NCBI GenBank assembly: GCA_965153455.1
Contig: OZ234497.1
Location: forward strand, 124,001-188,000
Length of the DNA stretch: 64,000 nt
Origin: Sphagnum compactum
Lineage: Eukaryota; Bryophyta; Sphagnopsida; Sphagnales
Reading direction: 5' to 3'
Both the position numbers and the translations under genes were made by a program. The notes beneath the pieces are model-generated. The model was not told the DNA's origin and made no database searches. It saw only the letters and a program-made list of their open reading frames with translations. Below, piece after piece: positions 34,960 through 47,243 of this stretch. The first letter of the stretch is position 1. Every line of letters begins with the position of its first letter.

Positions 34960-37400
34960 AATACACCATTTGCTTTTAACAATTTACATTGAACACACTA
35001 ATTTTCCTTTGTGTCCTTCCACTAAGTGATGACCTTTTCAAAAGGGAAGTTTTCGATCATGTAGAAATATTGTGCATAAAATCAAGTGCACATATCCATA
35101 ACAAGTGAAACAATTGTTCAACTTATTTTTTATGAATGCCACTATTAAAAAGCAATGTTCATCTTCCACAAACTTGAAAACTTGAATACATGTTATCTTT
35201 GTAAGCTTTATGAATTCCAAGAGCTTGTGCTTGAAGATGACATAACTATGTTTGGCCCACAATTGAGTGATAAGGTTCACAAGAGAATTTTTCCTTCATG
35301 ATTGCTTTGCTATTTGTAGTCATTTTTTTATTTTCTTAAACATTGTAATCCAAAGCCTAGCCATCAAACAAAGCTCTCACCCATACGCCATCCCTTCTCA
35401 CCCTGTGAAGCCCGTAATAGGCAACCTTGATAACAATTAAATGTTATTATAAGAGATCTTCAATCAACATCAATGGGGTGATCAACCCTAAAGATTGGGT
35501 AGATTATACCCAATTTTAAAATGAGTTCATGGTGTAAGAATTTGCCCTTAGTTCATGAATAAGAAACTTGGTAAAGTCTTCACAACCTTGTTTCACATGA
35601 ACTAACACCAAAGGAAAGTTTGGCCCGAATACAAATTTAACATTACTTGTTGCAAAAAATGTTGATTCATAGAATACTTAACATTAAAAAATTCAATAAC
35701 AAGGCAATCAAAATTTTCACCATTTAGGTTTACACATTAATTCATTGGTAGATTCTTGTTGGTGAATGTTTCAAGAACATTTAGCTCATCAAAGGTTGGG
35801 TTAGAAAATTTATTATAAAGATCATTGTAAAGATGGTGGAACTTTAATTAAAAGATCTTCACTATCTCAATATAATCACACATGAAGGAAGACATCTCAA
35901 AATTGGGAAAGTTTAATGAAGGTGTGGACATAATTCAAAAATGGTAGGATTGCATCTAAACTTAAAACGAGTTCCAAATCACAAAAAAAACTTAAGTTGT
36001 CATTAACAATGATATTTTGAAGTGCATTAACAAACATTTTCACAATTAGAAGTTAATATTGCTCCATGATGCTTCATATGAAACAACATACTTATCCATC
36101 TTGTTTAGTCACCTTTTTTTTTTTAGTGATTAACAACCTTAGAAATGTCCAAATTTTTTTAAGTGAATGAAAGAAAAACCCATACAAAGCTTAAAGGAGG
36201 GCTTCTAAGTGAACCACCAAGTTAACTTTGATAAGACCATCACAACTAAGTTGGTTCAATGGGCAAAGCAATGCATACCTACTAGAAATGGAACCACATT
36301 CTCCTTCATATGTGCAATCGCACTAGTTTTTGCACCTTGAAATGCACTATTGGCATCACAACTTATTGATATGAACTTCGTTCTCAATTGTTTAAAATTC
36401 AACTTTCAAATGTGATCATTGCATTAACCATCAAATGAATTATTTTTTGGCAACCACTTGAACACCAACCTTTCCACACAAACCAAAAGTGGAATCTGTT
36501 TCCAAGTTTGAACAACATACAAATGAATGGATATCTAGGAGGTATTATCAATTGCAATGACCTCATTTGCACTAACAAACAAGAAATTTATTTCAAGTGG
36601 AGTTCAATAATAATCCATTCATGGATTCCATTAAAATTCAACATGTCAAGTACACTCCAATATTTTTAAAGAGTGTGTTTGACCTTAAGCATGCTTTTAA
36701 ACCTTGAAAATTAGTGATGATTGTTCAACCTCTAGACAATAGATGATAAATAAAAGCCAATTGAACATATTTTCTTTTTCTTTGTGGAATTTTAATAACA
36801 ACCACATCCAAAATTGAAGGACACTTAAAGGTTCTATATATTTGTTCATTACATGCATGTTGGCATTTAGGGTTGAAATAGAAAAACATACATCACGCCA
36901 ACACTAACAACCTTGGATTTGTGCCTACCTATGTGCTTCAATAGATTATTAAGAACAAAAAGCTTTTCAATGCCTTTTACTTTAGAATAGATCACACAAC
37001 ATACTGGGTGCACATCACCTTTGGCATCTACTACATATTTAGCACAAGGCAAAAACATGGCCATTTGTCTTGGAGATGTTTGGTCTTTAATGAACACATT
37101 TCCACTTTATTACTAAGGTAGGACTTACAAAATATTTTATTGGATCAACAACAATAGTTTGAAAAGCATCCCACTTAGGATTGATTACAACAACTTCAAT
37201 ATTAGCAACAACATCAACAAAAAAGGAAATTAATTTAAACTTGAAGGTTTTCAAAAGTGACAAAAGAGACAATGTACTATGAGTGCACATTGTGTAATGT
37301 GTAGGTTTCTTTCCCAACCCAAAAACAAAAAATGTAATGGCAACTTGTAAGAACTTATGCACAAAGTGTGAACCTCTAAATGAAAGAAAGACAAATGTTT
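34960..37400 (-). pseudogene. hAT-like transposase (TTF/DUF4371-type) relic
   Basis: Minus-strand frames, broken by many stops, yield the recognisable core FISISCDANSAFQGAKTSAI with FLVGMHCFAH followed by TNLVVMVLSKL. These match the catalytic-region motif (Asp-Gly-Ala ... His-Cys-x-Ala-His ... Asn-Leu) of plant hAT-derived TTF/zinc-finger-862-like proteins. Upstream pieces (VVDPIKYFVSPTLVIKW region, near 37,130) and downstream pieces (HLKKFGHF, near 36,150; FVEDEHCFLIVAFIKNKL, near 35,150) lie in plausible order. It spans roughly 2.4 kb without any long open frame and is clearly dead. Terminal repeats were not located. Confidence 0.55.
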
Positions 37401-38320
37401 ACCCTTTTAACTCTGATGTCAATTGTCGATTTGCACATTGTCACCTCCCAATTTTGAGTCCCAAACTCAACCACCAATGACCACCTTTAACACAAGCCTT
37501 TGGAATCAATGTAGCCTCCAAATTTCTTAGTAAGTATTGAAAATCAATTCACCAAACTAACACCTTCCACATCAACTTGAGTTTTGAAAGTTCAAACATA
37601 GCTCCAATTGCCAAATGCAAACAATAAACACTTCTCTAGTAACAAACACCTCAAGTAATCTGATTAAACTTCTACAAATCTGTAAATACATATTAGTTTT
37701 CATAATGACCTTACTACAAACCTCTTAAACCCCGTATGTAAAATTGTTACAAAGTGAAATAGAGTTGTTGCATTTGTGACAATTTGATGTGAGTATGAGT
37801 AAAGGAGGCAAAAAGCTCATGGGTCGAAGAGTTGGAATGGCAATGATGATGGGCAATACAAGGGGCAATGCCACTACAACATTGTTTGAAACCATAGGTT
37901 TTGGCAAAAGCAAAAAAAGGAAGCCTACAACTAGCCATGTAAAATTGAGGTAGCCATTTGGAGATTTTTAGCCATAAAAAAAATGTTGGTAGTAACTATT
38001 ACATCCATTTTTTACCTCCTTTTCAAATTGTAGAAATAGTAAATTGAAATAACTTTTGGTATATGTGGCACCTTATGCAAACAATTTTATTTATTTATTA
38101 TCATGTATAATGGAAAAAATGGCCTATGATATCTGAATTTCAAGTCTTTTTGGCTTCTTCAAAATCTTCTAGAAAATGCACATTTTATACTGAAAAAGGA
38201 GGCTTTTCCAAGTTTTTTCTATATCATATTATTGGATATTCATTAAATATATGCATATTTTGATATAGACCAGACTAGTCACTACACATAGGTAGATAAT
38301 GGATTCATAATACAATACTA
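37401..38320. other. AT-rich intergenic stretch, no gene seen
   Basis: Only short frames (for example 37,725-37,938, minus) with no recognisable content. Confidence 0.5.
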
Positions 38321-38321
38321 G

Positions 38322-38880
38322 TGTGGTCTGAGCTGTTGGCCGAAGTGTGAATCCATTACAAATGAGGAAAACTCAACATGTGAACATTGTTTTGCAATGT
38401 ATGTATCGTTTTTTTTAACAGCCAAATATGAAAGGAAATCGTGCTTGAATTGAATGGTAAGCCTTCAAGTGTTATCACATCCTCAACTGATTTTTCCTTC
38501 CAAAACTTCATTTTTTTTGGAATTTTTTAATTTTCAGCAGCAAAAATCACTTCAAAATCAATCAATATCTCCCACATTCTGAATCCAAATCTTACCAAAT
38601 AAATTCCATTAAATCCTGCTCATCAAGATCTTCCAAACAACACCAAAGGCACATTCCAATTACTCCGATATTTTCAGCCACAATTTAATTTAATTTTCAG
38701 TGAAAATCTCATTCAATTCTCAAGAACTTCTACACCGCAAGTCCAAACACCCTGAAACCAAGCCAATGCATCCCTCCTCCTCGAGAGCTTTCTAAAGAGA
38801 CCAAGAACATGATCTGAAGCATCCCAGTTCGGTGGATCTCATAAGTACAAACAAAAACAAAACAGAACAAAACAAACAAA
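38322..38880 (+). repeat. Dispersed repeat, copy 2 (about 560 bp), upstream of CAO
   Basis: Direct-orientation match to 7,087-7,640 with the same block order. Its end, rich in ACAAAACA, lies about 530 bases before the CAO start codon. It may contribute to the distal promoter. Non-coding in both copies. Confidence 0.75.
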
Positions 38881-39104
38881 TGTATTACATGCAACTTTTC
38901 TGAAGGACATTCTGGTTCAATTTTCTACGCTGAAATGTCTGTAATTCTTCCCAGGTTTACTTTTCAGAAAGCTTGGAACGTCTACTAATGTCCCATTCCA
39001 TCGCAGAATGTCTAGTGACTGCGTGGCACAGGGACCACCATAAGGTTGAAGGAATCCAGCGGAACCGTGAAAAGAAAAAACAAATAGAAATAAAATAAAT
39101 GGAA

Positions 39105-39412
39105 ATGTTTTTAATTTATTGTGACCGTAGCAGTGCCACAGAGCGGGTGAGAATCTTATGACTCGGCTCCCGCGCCGGGCCACGCCGGGCTACCCGTTGG
39201 ACAAATGTCAGGTGACAAGATTGAGGGGCCAATTAATCCCATTGGCCGGACGAAGGCCATATCGAAACGGAGTACGCTGATTGGTCGACCGCTCGGGCAG
39301 CTTGTCGAGAGAAGGGCCGGGCAGCTTGTCTGCAGCAGCGCACGGCGCGTGTGTGTTGTTGCGCCTCCACCTCCCCCCTTCGAGCGAGCTCGCTCGAGAG
39401 CGAGATCCAGAG
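39105..39412 (+). promoter_or_regulatory. GC-rich promoter and 5' leader of CAO
   Basis: An abrupt GC- and CpG-rich island (GCGCCGGGCCACGCCGGGC at about 39,171) with CCAAT-like boxes (GGCCAATTAATCC, CATTGGCC, GATTGGTCG) between 39,225 and 39,290. A perfect 16-bp palindrome CGAGCGAGCTCGCTCG at 39,381-39,396 lies 16 bases upstream of the ATG and would form a hairpin in the mRNA leader. No TATA box is evident. Confidence 0.5.
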
Positions 39413-42400
39413 ATGGCGTCGCGGAGTCCTGGTGTTTCTCTCTCTTGTCGAGCGTCTTATACCTCCAACATGAATGTCTCCTCTGCTGCAGGGGGGCTGC
39501 ATCTGCCTGCTGCAGGTTTTCCCAGGTCTGGCGGGGTAGGTTTTGTGCATTCGAACCGAATTTGGTGCTGTGTTTCCAACTCCGTGCTCAATTCGACGCT
39601 AGTTTGTAGGAGATCGTCGTCCGCGGTGGTTTGGAGTAAGCAATCTTGTGGAGAAGGGATTTATATGGGCAGGGGTGGAGGAGGGACACAAGCCGCCGGT
39701 GGTGGTATTAGTAGCGGGAATAGGGCGGGTTGTAGCGGAAAGTTGGTGGTGCAGTGTATAGGAAGGTATGCGGAAAGTGGTTCAAGTGGTGGAGAGAAGA
39801 GGAAGAATGGTATTCTAAGGGAAGGTAATTTGGGGGATCCGGGGGTGTATGTAGCTTCCAAGAGAGAAGGAGGAACTTATGATGTGAATTTGGCGTGGGA
39901 GCTTCTTCGTCAGGATGTTCTGTATCTGGACTGGAAGGCACGCCATGATGTCTCCACCATTGTTGCCGCGCATGATAAGGTTAGAGAGTCTGATGACTTT
40001 CTCCCGTTGAAGTCTCTCCAGTTTGTTTGTTTGTTTGGTTTGCTTTCCATTGCGGAGGACGATTCAAGGACAGGTCACGCGTGTTTTTGTTTTGTCTAAT
40101 TCAGATTTCAAGCACTAGTAGAATGTCGAGCTTCCATTGTGCCTTGGAGTATTTTCGTTTCGAGCGCAATTGCATCATCTGGTAGCGGTATGGCTTTGCA
40201 ATGGAATGTCGTTCTTCGTTATCTTTTGGTTGTCTCAACAGGCATTTGTGGCTAGCTAGGCTTTTTCAATTCGCTATTTTCCCCTTGAAGAGAGGGGAAG
40301 TAGCTAGTGCGCAGTAAGTCAGAGCTGGTGTGGTGCTACAGGTAGTAGAGGTTCTGAATCCGCTTGTACGGGAGCAGAGATCTGTGGAAACTATGCGGGC
40401 TGAGCTAAACAACTTGCAAGTAGAGCTATCCAAAGCGCATTCTCAGGTACGCATTTAGCTTCGACCTAGCTTCTTTTCTCAATTTCAACTTTGAGAAAGG
40501 AGGAGTACACATCTTTGCCTCATCTAGGTTTTCTTGAGGATGGACTGTTCTCCGTTTGAATTCACAGTGTTTTTTCTCAAATTGGTTTGAACAGTGATCT
40601 CTTAACCCTCCTTTAGGTTTTCTTGGTCCTGGTCAAGACTCTCTGTTGGACATGCTGTACAAATTCTGCCTTTTCAAGAAATAGGGTTACTGTTTCTGGT
40701 TGTCAAAACAGTTCTATTGTAGGAATCAATTTTACATGTTCTTATGACAGCGTGCAAAGGGATACAGAGTTACTGAGACTTACAATGGTCAATTTTGGAC
40801 CTTTATGGCAGGTCCATCTCTCAGAAGCAAGAGTCGCACACACATTGCAAAAATTGGCTGAAATGGAAATGGCAGTGAATGACAAGTTGCTAGAGCAAAA
40901 GAAGCCACATAGGCCAATTTCAGCACCAAAGGCTGTGTCACTGGATGAGGGAGTCAGCAGAAGAACTGATGAGGGTTCACGTGTTCCTGACTCATCAGAT
41001 GGGTTATCAAGGCAAAAATTCCTAGATGTGTCTGGACCAGTGGGATCCTACCCTGCAAAGTTCAAAGATTTTTGGTACCCTGTGGCCTTTTCTGATGACA
41101 TTGATTCCAAGACTATGGTGAGACATTACTTCTAGGCAGTTATTCCTATGGCTATCAGAGTGCAGTGCCCTCCATTTGAGAGCTTGAAATTCATTTCTGC
41201 AAGATTCAACAAGATTCTGAAAATTCTAGAACTGTGTTGCAATGTCTACAGTGTGTAAGAGAAGTTACTGATTTTTTGTTCTAATCACAGGTTCCATTTG
41301 AGAGCTTTGAAGAATCTTGGGTTATTTTCCGTGGCAAAGATGGTCGCCCGGGCTGTGTTCGTGATGCTTGTGCACACAGGGCATGTCCTCTGTCTCTTGG
41401 CAAAGTGGAGGATGGCCGCATCCAGTGTCCTTACCATGGTGAGAGATAACCCCTGTGAAATTGCTGTCTCTGCTACTGAAATGGTACTATAGAAATGCCT
41501 TATTTGCATCACATTGCAGAGTCTGACAACTGGTGTACTTATATGCATGTAAGAGGTAGCAATGTCAGATTGGAAGGAGGCTGATCAATGACATTCAAAT
41601 ATTGTGTGGGTAACAGGTTGGGAGTATGGAAACACTGGGAGATGTGAGAAGATGCCATCAACACGACAAGTGAATGCAAACCTACAGTCACTTCCTTGCA
41701 TAGAGCAGGATGGCATGGTGTGGATATGGCCTGGAAGTGCCACACCTACAACTACCCTACCTGCTTTGTTGCCTCCAGCCAACTACACTATCCATGCTCA
41801 GGTTTGTGCTGAGCCATGTGACACTCAGTCATATGCTCCCTCAAGAGAAACAATTTTCTTCTCTTGTGTTTGCAAGTTGGGAAACATAAGTCTGTGTGGG
41901 TGTAATGAGGATAGAAGAGCACCAGACAACCAGCTCCTGGATATACTACATAGTCCACATTAGGTGTAAGTACTGACAGTAATCCTGGAAAAGAGTTAGT
42001 GATGCAAGTTCATCGTGTTTTATTACTCTTTCACATGTGCTACATTTATTGTCATATGCAGATTGTGCTGGAGCTCCCTGTTGAGCATGGCTTGTTGGTG
42101 GAAAATTTGCTGGATTTGGCACATGCACCCTTCACACATACTACCACATTTGCAAGGGGTTGGAAAGTTCCTAGGTGGGTGTCTTACATTCATGACTATT
42201 CTAGAGTTGTCAACTAAACACACAGTCTCTGTCCCTCTATAATGGGGAATAAGTTGCCCTATTTCATGTCTGTATGGAGTCATGCTATGATGTGATGCTA
42301 TGTCTGTTATAATGACTTGTCTCTTCAGCTCCTTGTGCCCAACTTCCATATATAGTAATAGACTGATGTTCTTTAAGATGTAAAAGGAAAAGTTCTTTTT

Positions 42401-43138
42401 GCCTTGTCCTGGTTTTCTTAATTGTGAGTATGTAGATTTTTCATGGGAGTTATTCTCTGAGACTCAAAGTTATTCTAATTGTTTCAAGACTCTCTGTCTT
42501 CAGCTTTGTCAAATTTAGGACTCCAATGGCAAAATTGCAAGGCACTTGGGACCCATATCCTATAGCCATGGAGTTCCAACCACCATGCATGGTGCTCTCC
42601 ACCATTGGACTGGAGAAGCCTGGGAAATTGGATGGCTCTGATGTGGACTTATGCCCCACACATCTTCATCAGCTGCATGTGTGCATACCATCATCTCCAG
42701 GGAAGACCAGGCTTCTATATCGGATGGCCCTGGACTTTGCTCCATTTCTCAAGCATGTGCCTTTTATCCACTTTTTGTGGCAACATCTTGCTAACAAGGT
42801 AATCCAGGGTCACAACTGCAATGTTCACCTGATTGAAGCTGAATGGTCCATGTGCAGTTTTGTTGTGGTAATACCATGATACAAATTTTGGTAAAGCATG
42901 ATTTCCGTGATGTTAGAGAGGAATGGGCTTTAGAGAGCAATGAGCTCTGACTTGCAATTTTCTGGGATGTGCATGCTCACAGGTGCTAGGTGAAGATCTG
43001 AGGCTTGTAGAGGGGCAGCAGAATCGTATGCAAAGGGGTGCCAATGTTTGGAACCTTCCTGTTGCATATGATAAACTTGGAGTCCGATACCGACAGTGGA
43101 GAAAGGGGATTGAAGCTGGTGAAGAGCAGATCCCATAA
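39413..43138 (+). CDS. CAO: Chlorophyllide a oxygenase (Rieske-type), 624 residues
   Basis: Eight exons join in frame: 39413-39979, 40342-40446, 40812-41117, 41291-41438, 41617-41801, 42062-42174, 42504-42798, 42983-43138 (1,875 bases with stop). The enzyme converts chlorophyllide a to chlorophyllide b in the plastid. The Ser/Arg/Gly-rich first exon fits a transit peptide followed by the regulatory A domain. Exons 2 and 3 carry a coiled linker (VRVLE-like [16 protein letters not shown]). The catalytic part begins with [11 protein letters not shown]. The Rieske 2Fe-2S ligands are C353, H355, C372 and H375 ([17 protein letters not shown]). The mononuclear iron motif is [13 protein letters not shown], with D455, H458 and H463. 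The C-terminus ([18 protein letters not shown]) is typical. Exon 1 is longer and more Gly-rich than in many seed plants. No lesions; probably functional and single here. Confidence 0.95.
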
Positions 43139-43990
43139 AAACACACCTGATTAGGAAGCCACTAAGTTCAACTTGAACATCAAGAGAATTCTTTTCAGCT
43201 CAATATGTTGGGTGGTTTTGGGATCATGCTTAGTGAAAAATTTGGATCCCTTCTGCCTCCCTGTTGTTTTCATGTGGCTTTTCATGTTAGCATCGATCTC
43301 AGCATGAAAAGAGCTTGCTTCATGCGCAAGGCTATGGTGTCTTTTTTTACTCAACAAGCACCTGTACATTTTGTACTATGTGTCAGAATGGCATTGCAAC
43401 AAGTTCTGGTGGCTTTCACTTAGCTGAGAGTGGGATGACATTGGGCTATAATGTTGATGAGTTTTCTGTGTGTTTGTAGTATTTAATTCACTGGAAGTTG
43501 CACCCAGAGGAGACATCATTAGGACCATAGTGGTGATCATTTCTTGGCGGGGACACCTACCTGCAGAGGAAGAAGGTACCACACCAGTAAACATCCAAAG
43601 ACCAAGGAAGTATGTCACAGTAAGTATTTCCCAATTTCAGTGCAAAACTAATCAAAGATCATCTTGCACTTTATATGGAAGGATCAAATGACCAGATTTT
43701 AGAGTTGACACAGCAATCTTGCACACTTCATTGTGAAACTCAACATGATGAGTCATGTGCACAATTTTATATTTGACTTCAAATTTTGTGGCAAAGGGTT
43801 TGCAACTGTCATAATGAGTTTCTGAGATTCTAAAGCAGCAAAGATGTGGACCCAAAAGAAAAAAGGATAATGGAAAAAAAAGTTGAAATAGTCATCTTAT
43901 GTAGGCCCCAAAAGCTGGAATAGTCTACCTGCAAAGTACACACCAGCAAAACAGACACAAACAAAACCTGCATCCACAAGGTATTAAGAC
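43139..43990. other. CAO 3' region, no further gene recognised
   Basis: Presumably begins with CAO 3' untranslated sequence. A short frame at 43,470-43,691 (SLEVAPRGDIIRTIVVIISW) ends at a donor-like ACAGTAAGTA and could be an alternative or remnant exon, but it matches no family I know. Confidence 0.35.
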
Positions 43991-44039
43991 ATGCAAAACA
44001 CATTCCTGTTAGATGAAAACACACATGTACTAATATTCA

Positions 44040-44700
44040 ACAAGAAAACAAACATCCACAAAAACACACACAGGACACAGGCAACATGCATGCCACCAAA
44101 TGTGCACATGCTCAACACACTCACACCCACACATGCACACAAGCAAACACACACTCTCACACACAACACCACACACACTCACACACAACACACAGATACA
44201 CACTCTCACACAAAACCAGACACATGGACACTGCCTGCACATACAACACACACAGTCAGACACCACACATGAACACATGCCTGCACAAACAACACACGGA
44301 GTCAGACACCACACACATGAACACATGCCTGCACATATAACGCACAAATAGCCAGAGTGAACCAACATCCACTGATGCACCATGAGGGAGGGATGGATGG
44401 TGGGTGGACAGGAAACTCTTTTCCATTGGGTTTCCTATTCCATCAATACATCCTTGAAGACACACAAAACACATTCCTCTTCAATACATTCCTGTTAGAT
44501 GAAAACATGCATGTACACACCCACAAACACAATACACACACAACATACATGCCCACAAATGTCCACATGGTCAATATGTGTACACATGCATATGAGAACA
44601 CCCATGCACACACGCTCACACACAACACATCATGTTAGCATATGTGCAACACACACACCACACACATGGACACACGCCTGCACAAACAACATACAACATA
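44040..44700. repeat. CA-rich microsatellite with embedded ~50-bp minisatellite
   Basis: Imperfect CACA/ACAC tracts, densest at 44,100-44,350 and again at 44,510-44,690. Inside the first, the unit AGTCAGACACCACACATGAA ... CACATGCCTGCACA recurs two to three times with period about 50 bases (44,250-44,345). All ORFs here, on both strands, are low-complexity (HTHTHT or VCVCVC) and should not be annotated as proteins. Confidence 0.88.
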
Positions 44701-45085
44701 TTGAGGTATTTGAGTACCTTGTTTTCTTCATGGGGGTTTCAGAGGAGCCTTCTTTCACAAGAGAAAATTTGGAGAAAAGTGAATTTAAAAATTCGAAAAT
44801 GAAAGGTCCTTTGGGGTTTTGGCCCCATAGCGCATCGACCAGAACTCTAAAAAAATAGGAACCTGGATGTCATTGGAAATCATTGAAGTTTCTAGAGACA
44901 GGTTGTCACTTTGGCATTGTTGCTATTTGAGTATCTAGTTTTCTTCATGCGAGTTTCAGAGCAGGCCTCCTTTCTTGAGAGAAATTTTGCCCAAAAGTGA
45001 ATTTAAAATTCTAGAATGAAAGGGTGTTTGAGGGTTTGGCCCCATGGCCCATTGATCAGAAGTCGTAATAATAATATTTTAAAAA
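44701..45085. repeat. Diverged direct duplication, period about 227 bp
   Basis: TATTTGAGTA..TTTTCTTCATG, TTTCAGAG, AAAAGTGAATTTAAAA and GTTTGGCCCCAT at 44,707-44,835 recur in the same order at 44,934-45,065. Identity is about 70-75 percent. Non-coding. Confidence 0.6.
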
Positions 45086-45089
45086 ACAC

Positions 45090-45480
45090 CTGCAGATCAG
45101 TGTTTTACTTTGTGGCAAACTTTTTTAAAGAACAAACTATTTTGGAAAAAATCCCTTTCTCTCCAAAAATTGAGAATTTTCTTTTAATGGCCATTTTTAA
45201 CATATTGTTCACAATGATTTTTGTTTTATTTGTGAATTTTTGCACTATCACTACCAAAAAAGAGGACCAAAATGAGCATTTTGGCTTTTTTTACTGGAAA
45301 TTCGAAAATTTTGCCAAAGTTTTGAAACCACAAAACTGGAAAAAAAAAAAACATTACTTGTTCAAGCAAGTAGCCAGGATATAAAAGGATTTTACTAAAT
45401 TTCTACTTTCATAGCTGGTCCACAGCCAAATGTGGCTGAACCTCCTTGTGGATGATCCCCAGTGTGGCAACATCAAACAT
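45090..45480 (+). repeat. Copy of the dispersed palindrome repeat family
   Basis: Contains CAGCCAAATGTGGCTGAA, with one mismatch to the 14-bp palindrome, followed by GGATGATCCCCAGTGTGGC. It is preceded by long A/T-rich text with TTGCCAAAGTTTTGAAACC. The same motif order occurs at 2,130-2,470 and 59,400-59,620. Confidence 0.55.
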
Positions 45481-45529
45481 TACAGAAGGGAAAAAAACAC
45501 TAGAGCGCACTACAGCACATTGCTTCTGC

Positions 45530-46480
45530 CCTTGCCAATATTTACATGTCCTAATACTGCGGCAGTCCTAGTCACAACCACATGTCGAGATGGCAGCTAG
45601 TGGAACACTCTCCAAGCATCCTCAATGCTCCCACATTTTGCATACATGTCAGCCAAGCTACTGCCCACAAAAATATCTGACTCCAAACCATTTTCAATCA
45701 TCTGGTGATGAACACACCTGCCCTCTTCAAGCCAATCTGGCTGGCACTCGCATTCCGCATCCTTGCATAAATTACGAAGTTTGGCTGCACACTAATTTCC
45801 ATTTGTATTTGTCAAAATAGTTCCAGTGCCTTCCACCCTTGCCTGCATTTCACATGTCCAAATACCATCACATTCAGAGTGACCATGTTTTGGGATGGCA
45901 TCTTGTTGAACGCTCTACAAGCATCATGAATGCTCACACATTTTGCATACGTGGACTTTGACCAAGTTATTTCTCACATAGACATCAAACTCTCAACTAA
46001 TTTGAATGATCTTCTCATCAACATGCATGTCCTCTTGAAGTGCAACTACGCTCGCACAAGAACCCAAAGGAACCCCTAGAAAAGAAAACACGGTCTGACC
46101 ATACCTTCTTTTTGAATATATCAAAATCATTCCAACACCTTTTGCCCAAGTGGCTGCATTTCACATGTCCCAATATCCAAGTCACCACAATCAAAATGGC
46201 ATCTTGTTGAACACTCCCTCTCCAAGCATCCTCTATGCTCCCACCTTTGCCATGCATGTCCACCAAGCTCCTACCCACAAAGACATCAAACTCCCAACCA
46301 CTTGAATGAACTATTCATGAATAAGCCTACTTTCTTCAAAGTCATCCTAAACTAGCACATGCCCTAAACCATTTGAACAAAAGTGAATTTGTCAAATCCC
46401 ATTCCTTCTCATCACATTTATTGGAAAAGCTACATCACCTTCCCAAGTTGCCTAGTATTCACGTATTTTGCAATATTCTG
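45530..46480 (-). pseudogene. Pentatricopeptide-repeat (PPR) protein relic
   Basis: Minus-strand frames with shifts and stops spell PPR units twice over. One reads GWEFDVFVGRSLVDMHGKGG with SIEDAW and a later LGHVKC; the other, nearer 45,600-45,760, reads GLESDIFVGSSLADMYAKCG with SIEDAWRVFH. The pattern is that of PLS-type PPR arrays that bind organellar RNA. Every unit is broken, so the gene is dead. The 86-codon frame at 46,018-46,278 is the longest surviving piece. Confidence 0.7.
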
Positions 46481-46484
46481 ATTC

Positions 46485-47240
46485 CATGCAAAAATGTTCA
46501 ATTGCACGATACCTAGTGCAACTGATGTCATCTCTCCCAACACCCATGGAGGGTTTCCAAGGTCCCCAAGCCATAGTGCTTCTTTTGTTTTCTTATGTTG
46601 GACAAGATGTCCTCACTACCCACTAATTTCATCAACTCATGACAATGGCCCGTGTTAATAATTAGCCCAGAAATTTGGGCAAACAATTGTAAAAAAAAAA
46701 TTGTCTTCAGTTTTGGTCTCATTTTAAAACACAACATTGAATTATTGTCTACCTCTTTGTTAGTTTGCTCATCGCTAAAAAGTTCTATGACTGATTAAAG
46801 AACATATTTTCAACCCAAAGTTCCTTTTTTAATGTTGGTGCCTCCGCATCCTTCTATAGGTCCCCTTCTTATTCTTTTTTCTCATTGGGTGCAAGAACCT
46901 AGTCAACTTGGACAATAGTGTTAGAACATGACAACAATGATTTGCAAGCATTCGACCGCAAAGAATTCCATTTCATTGATTGAACTACACAATGCAACCT
47001 ATAAGCTACAATTAAATCAATTCTAGAGTTGGATGTGTATTTCAAAAATGGACAGTAGTCATGCCTCTAGAAGAACATACAATGAAAAAGGATGACTATT
47101 GTTTAATTCTCCAACACACAGGTTTAACTAAAGAAATTGTGTTGAATTAAGTTCTTGCTCAAACATCGCATGTTCCAATTGTTGAATCATTATTTCAGTT
47201 GCATGCGAATGAAAACCTATAGAAAAATCAAATTAAAAAA
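46485..47240. other. Intergenic stretch, no gene seen
   Basis: Only short frames. Weak PPR-like decay may continue from the relic on the left, but no unit is readable. Confidence 0.4.
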
Positions 47241-47243
47241 TGG

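Noticed and set aside
39281-39412. In-frame ATG upstream of the chosen CAO start
   Set aside because: The added 44 residues (SLSREGPG...) lie in promoter-like GC-rich sequence; the start MASRSPGVS gives a typical plastid transit peptide.
42450-42879. Opposed frames over CAO exon 7 as separate genes
   Set aside because: The plus frame is exon 7 of CAO itself ([12 protein letters not shown] is internal) and the minus frame is its shadow.
44030-44640. Several ORFs up to 117 codons rich in His-Thr or Cys-Val
   Set aside because: They are six-frame translations of a CA/TG microsatellite; all frames are open because the repeat lacks stop codons.
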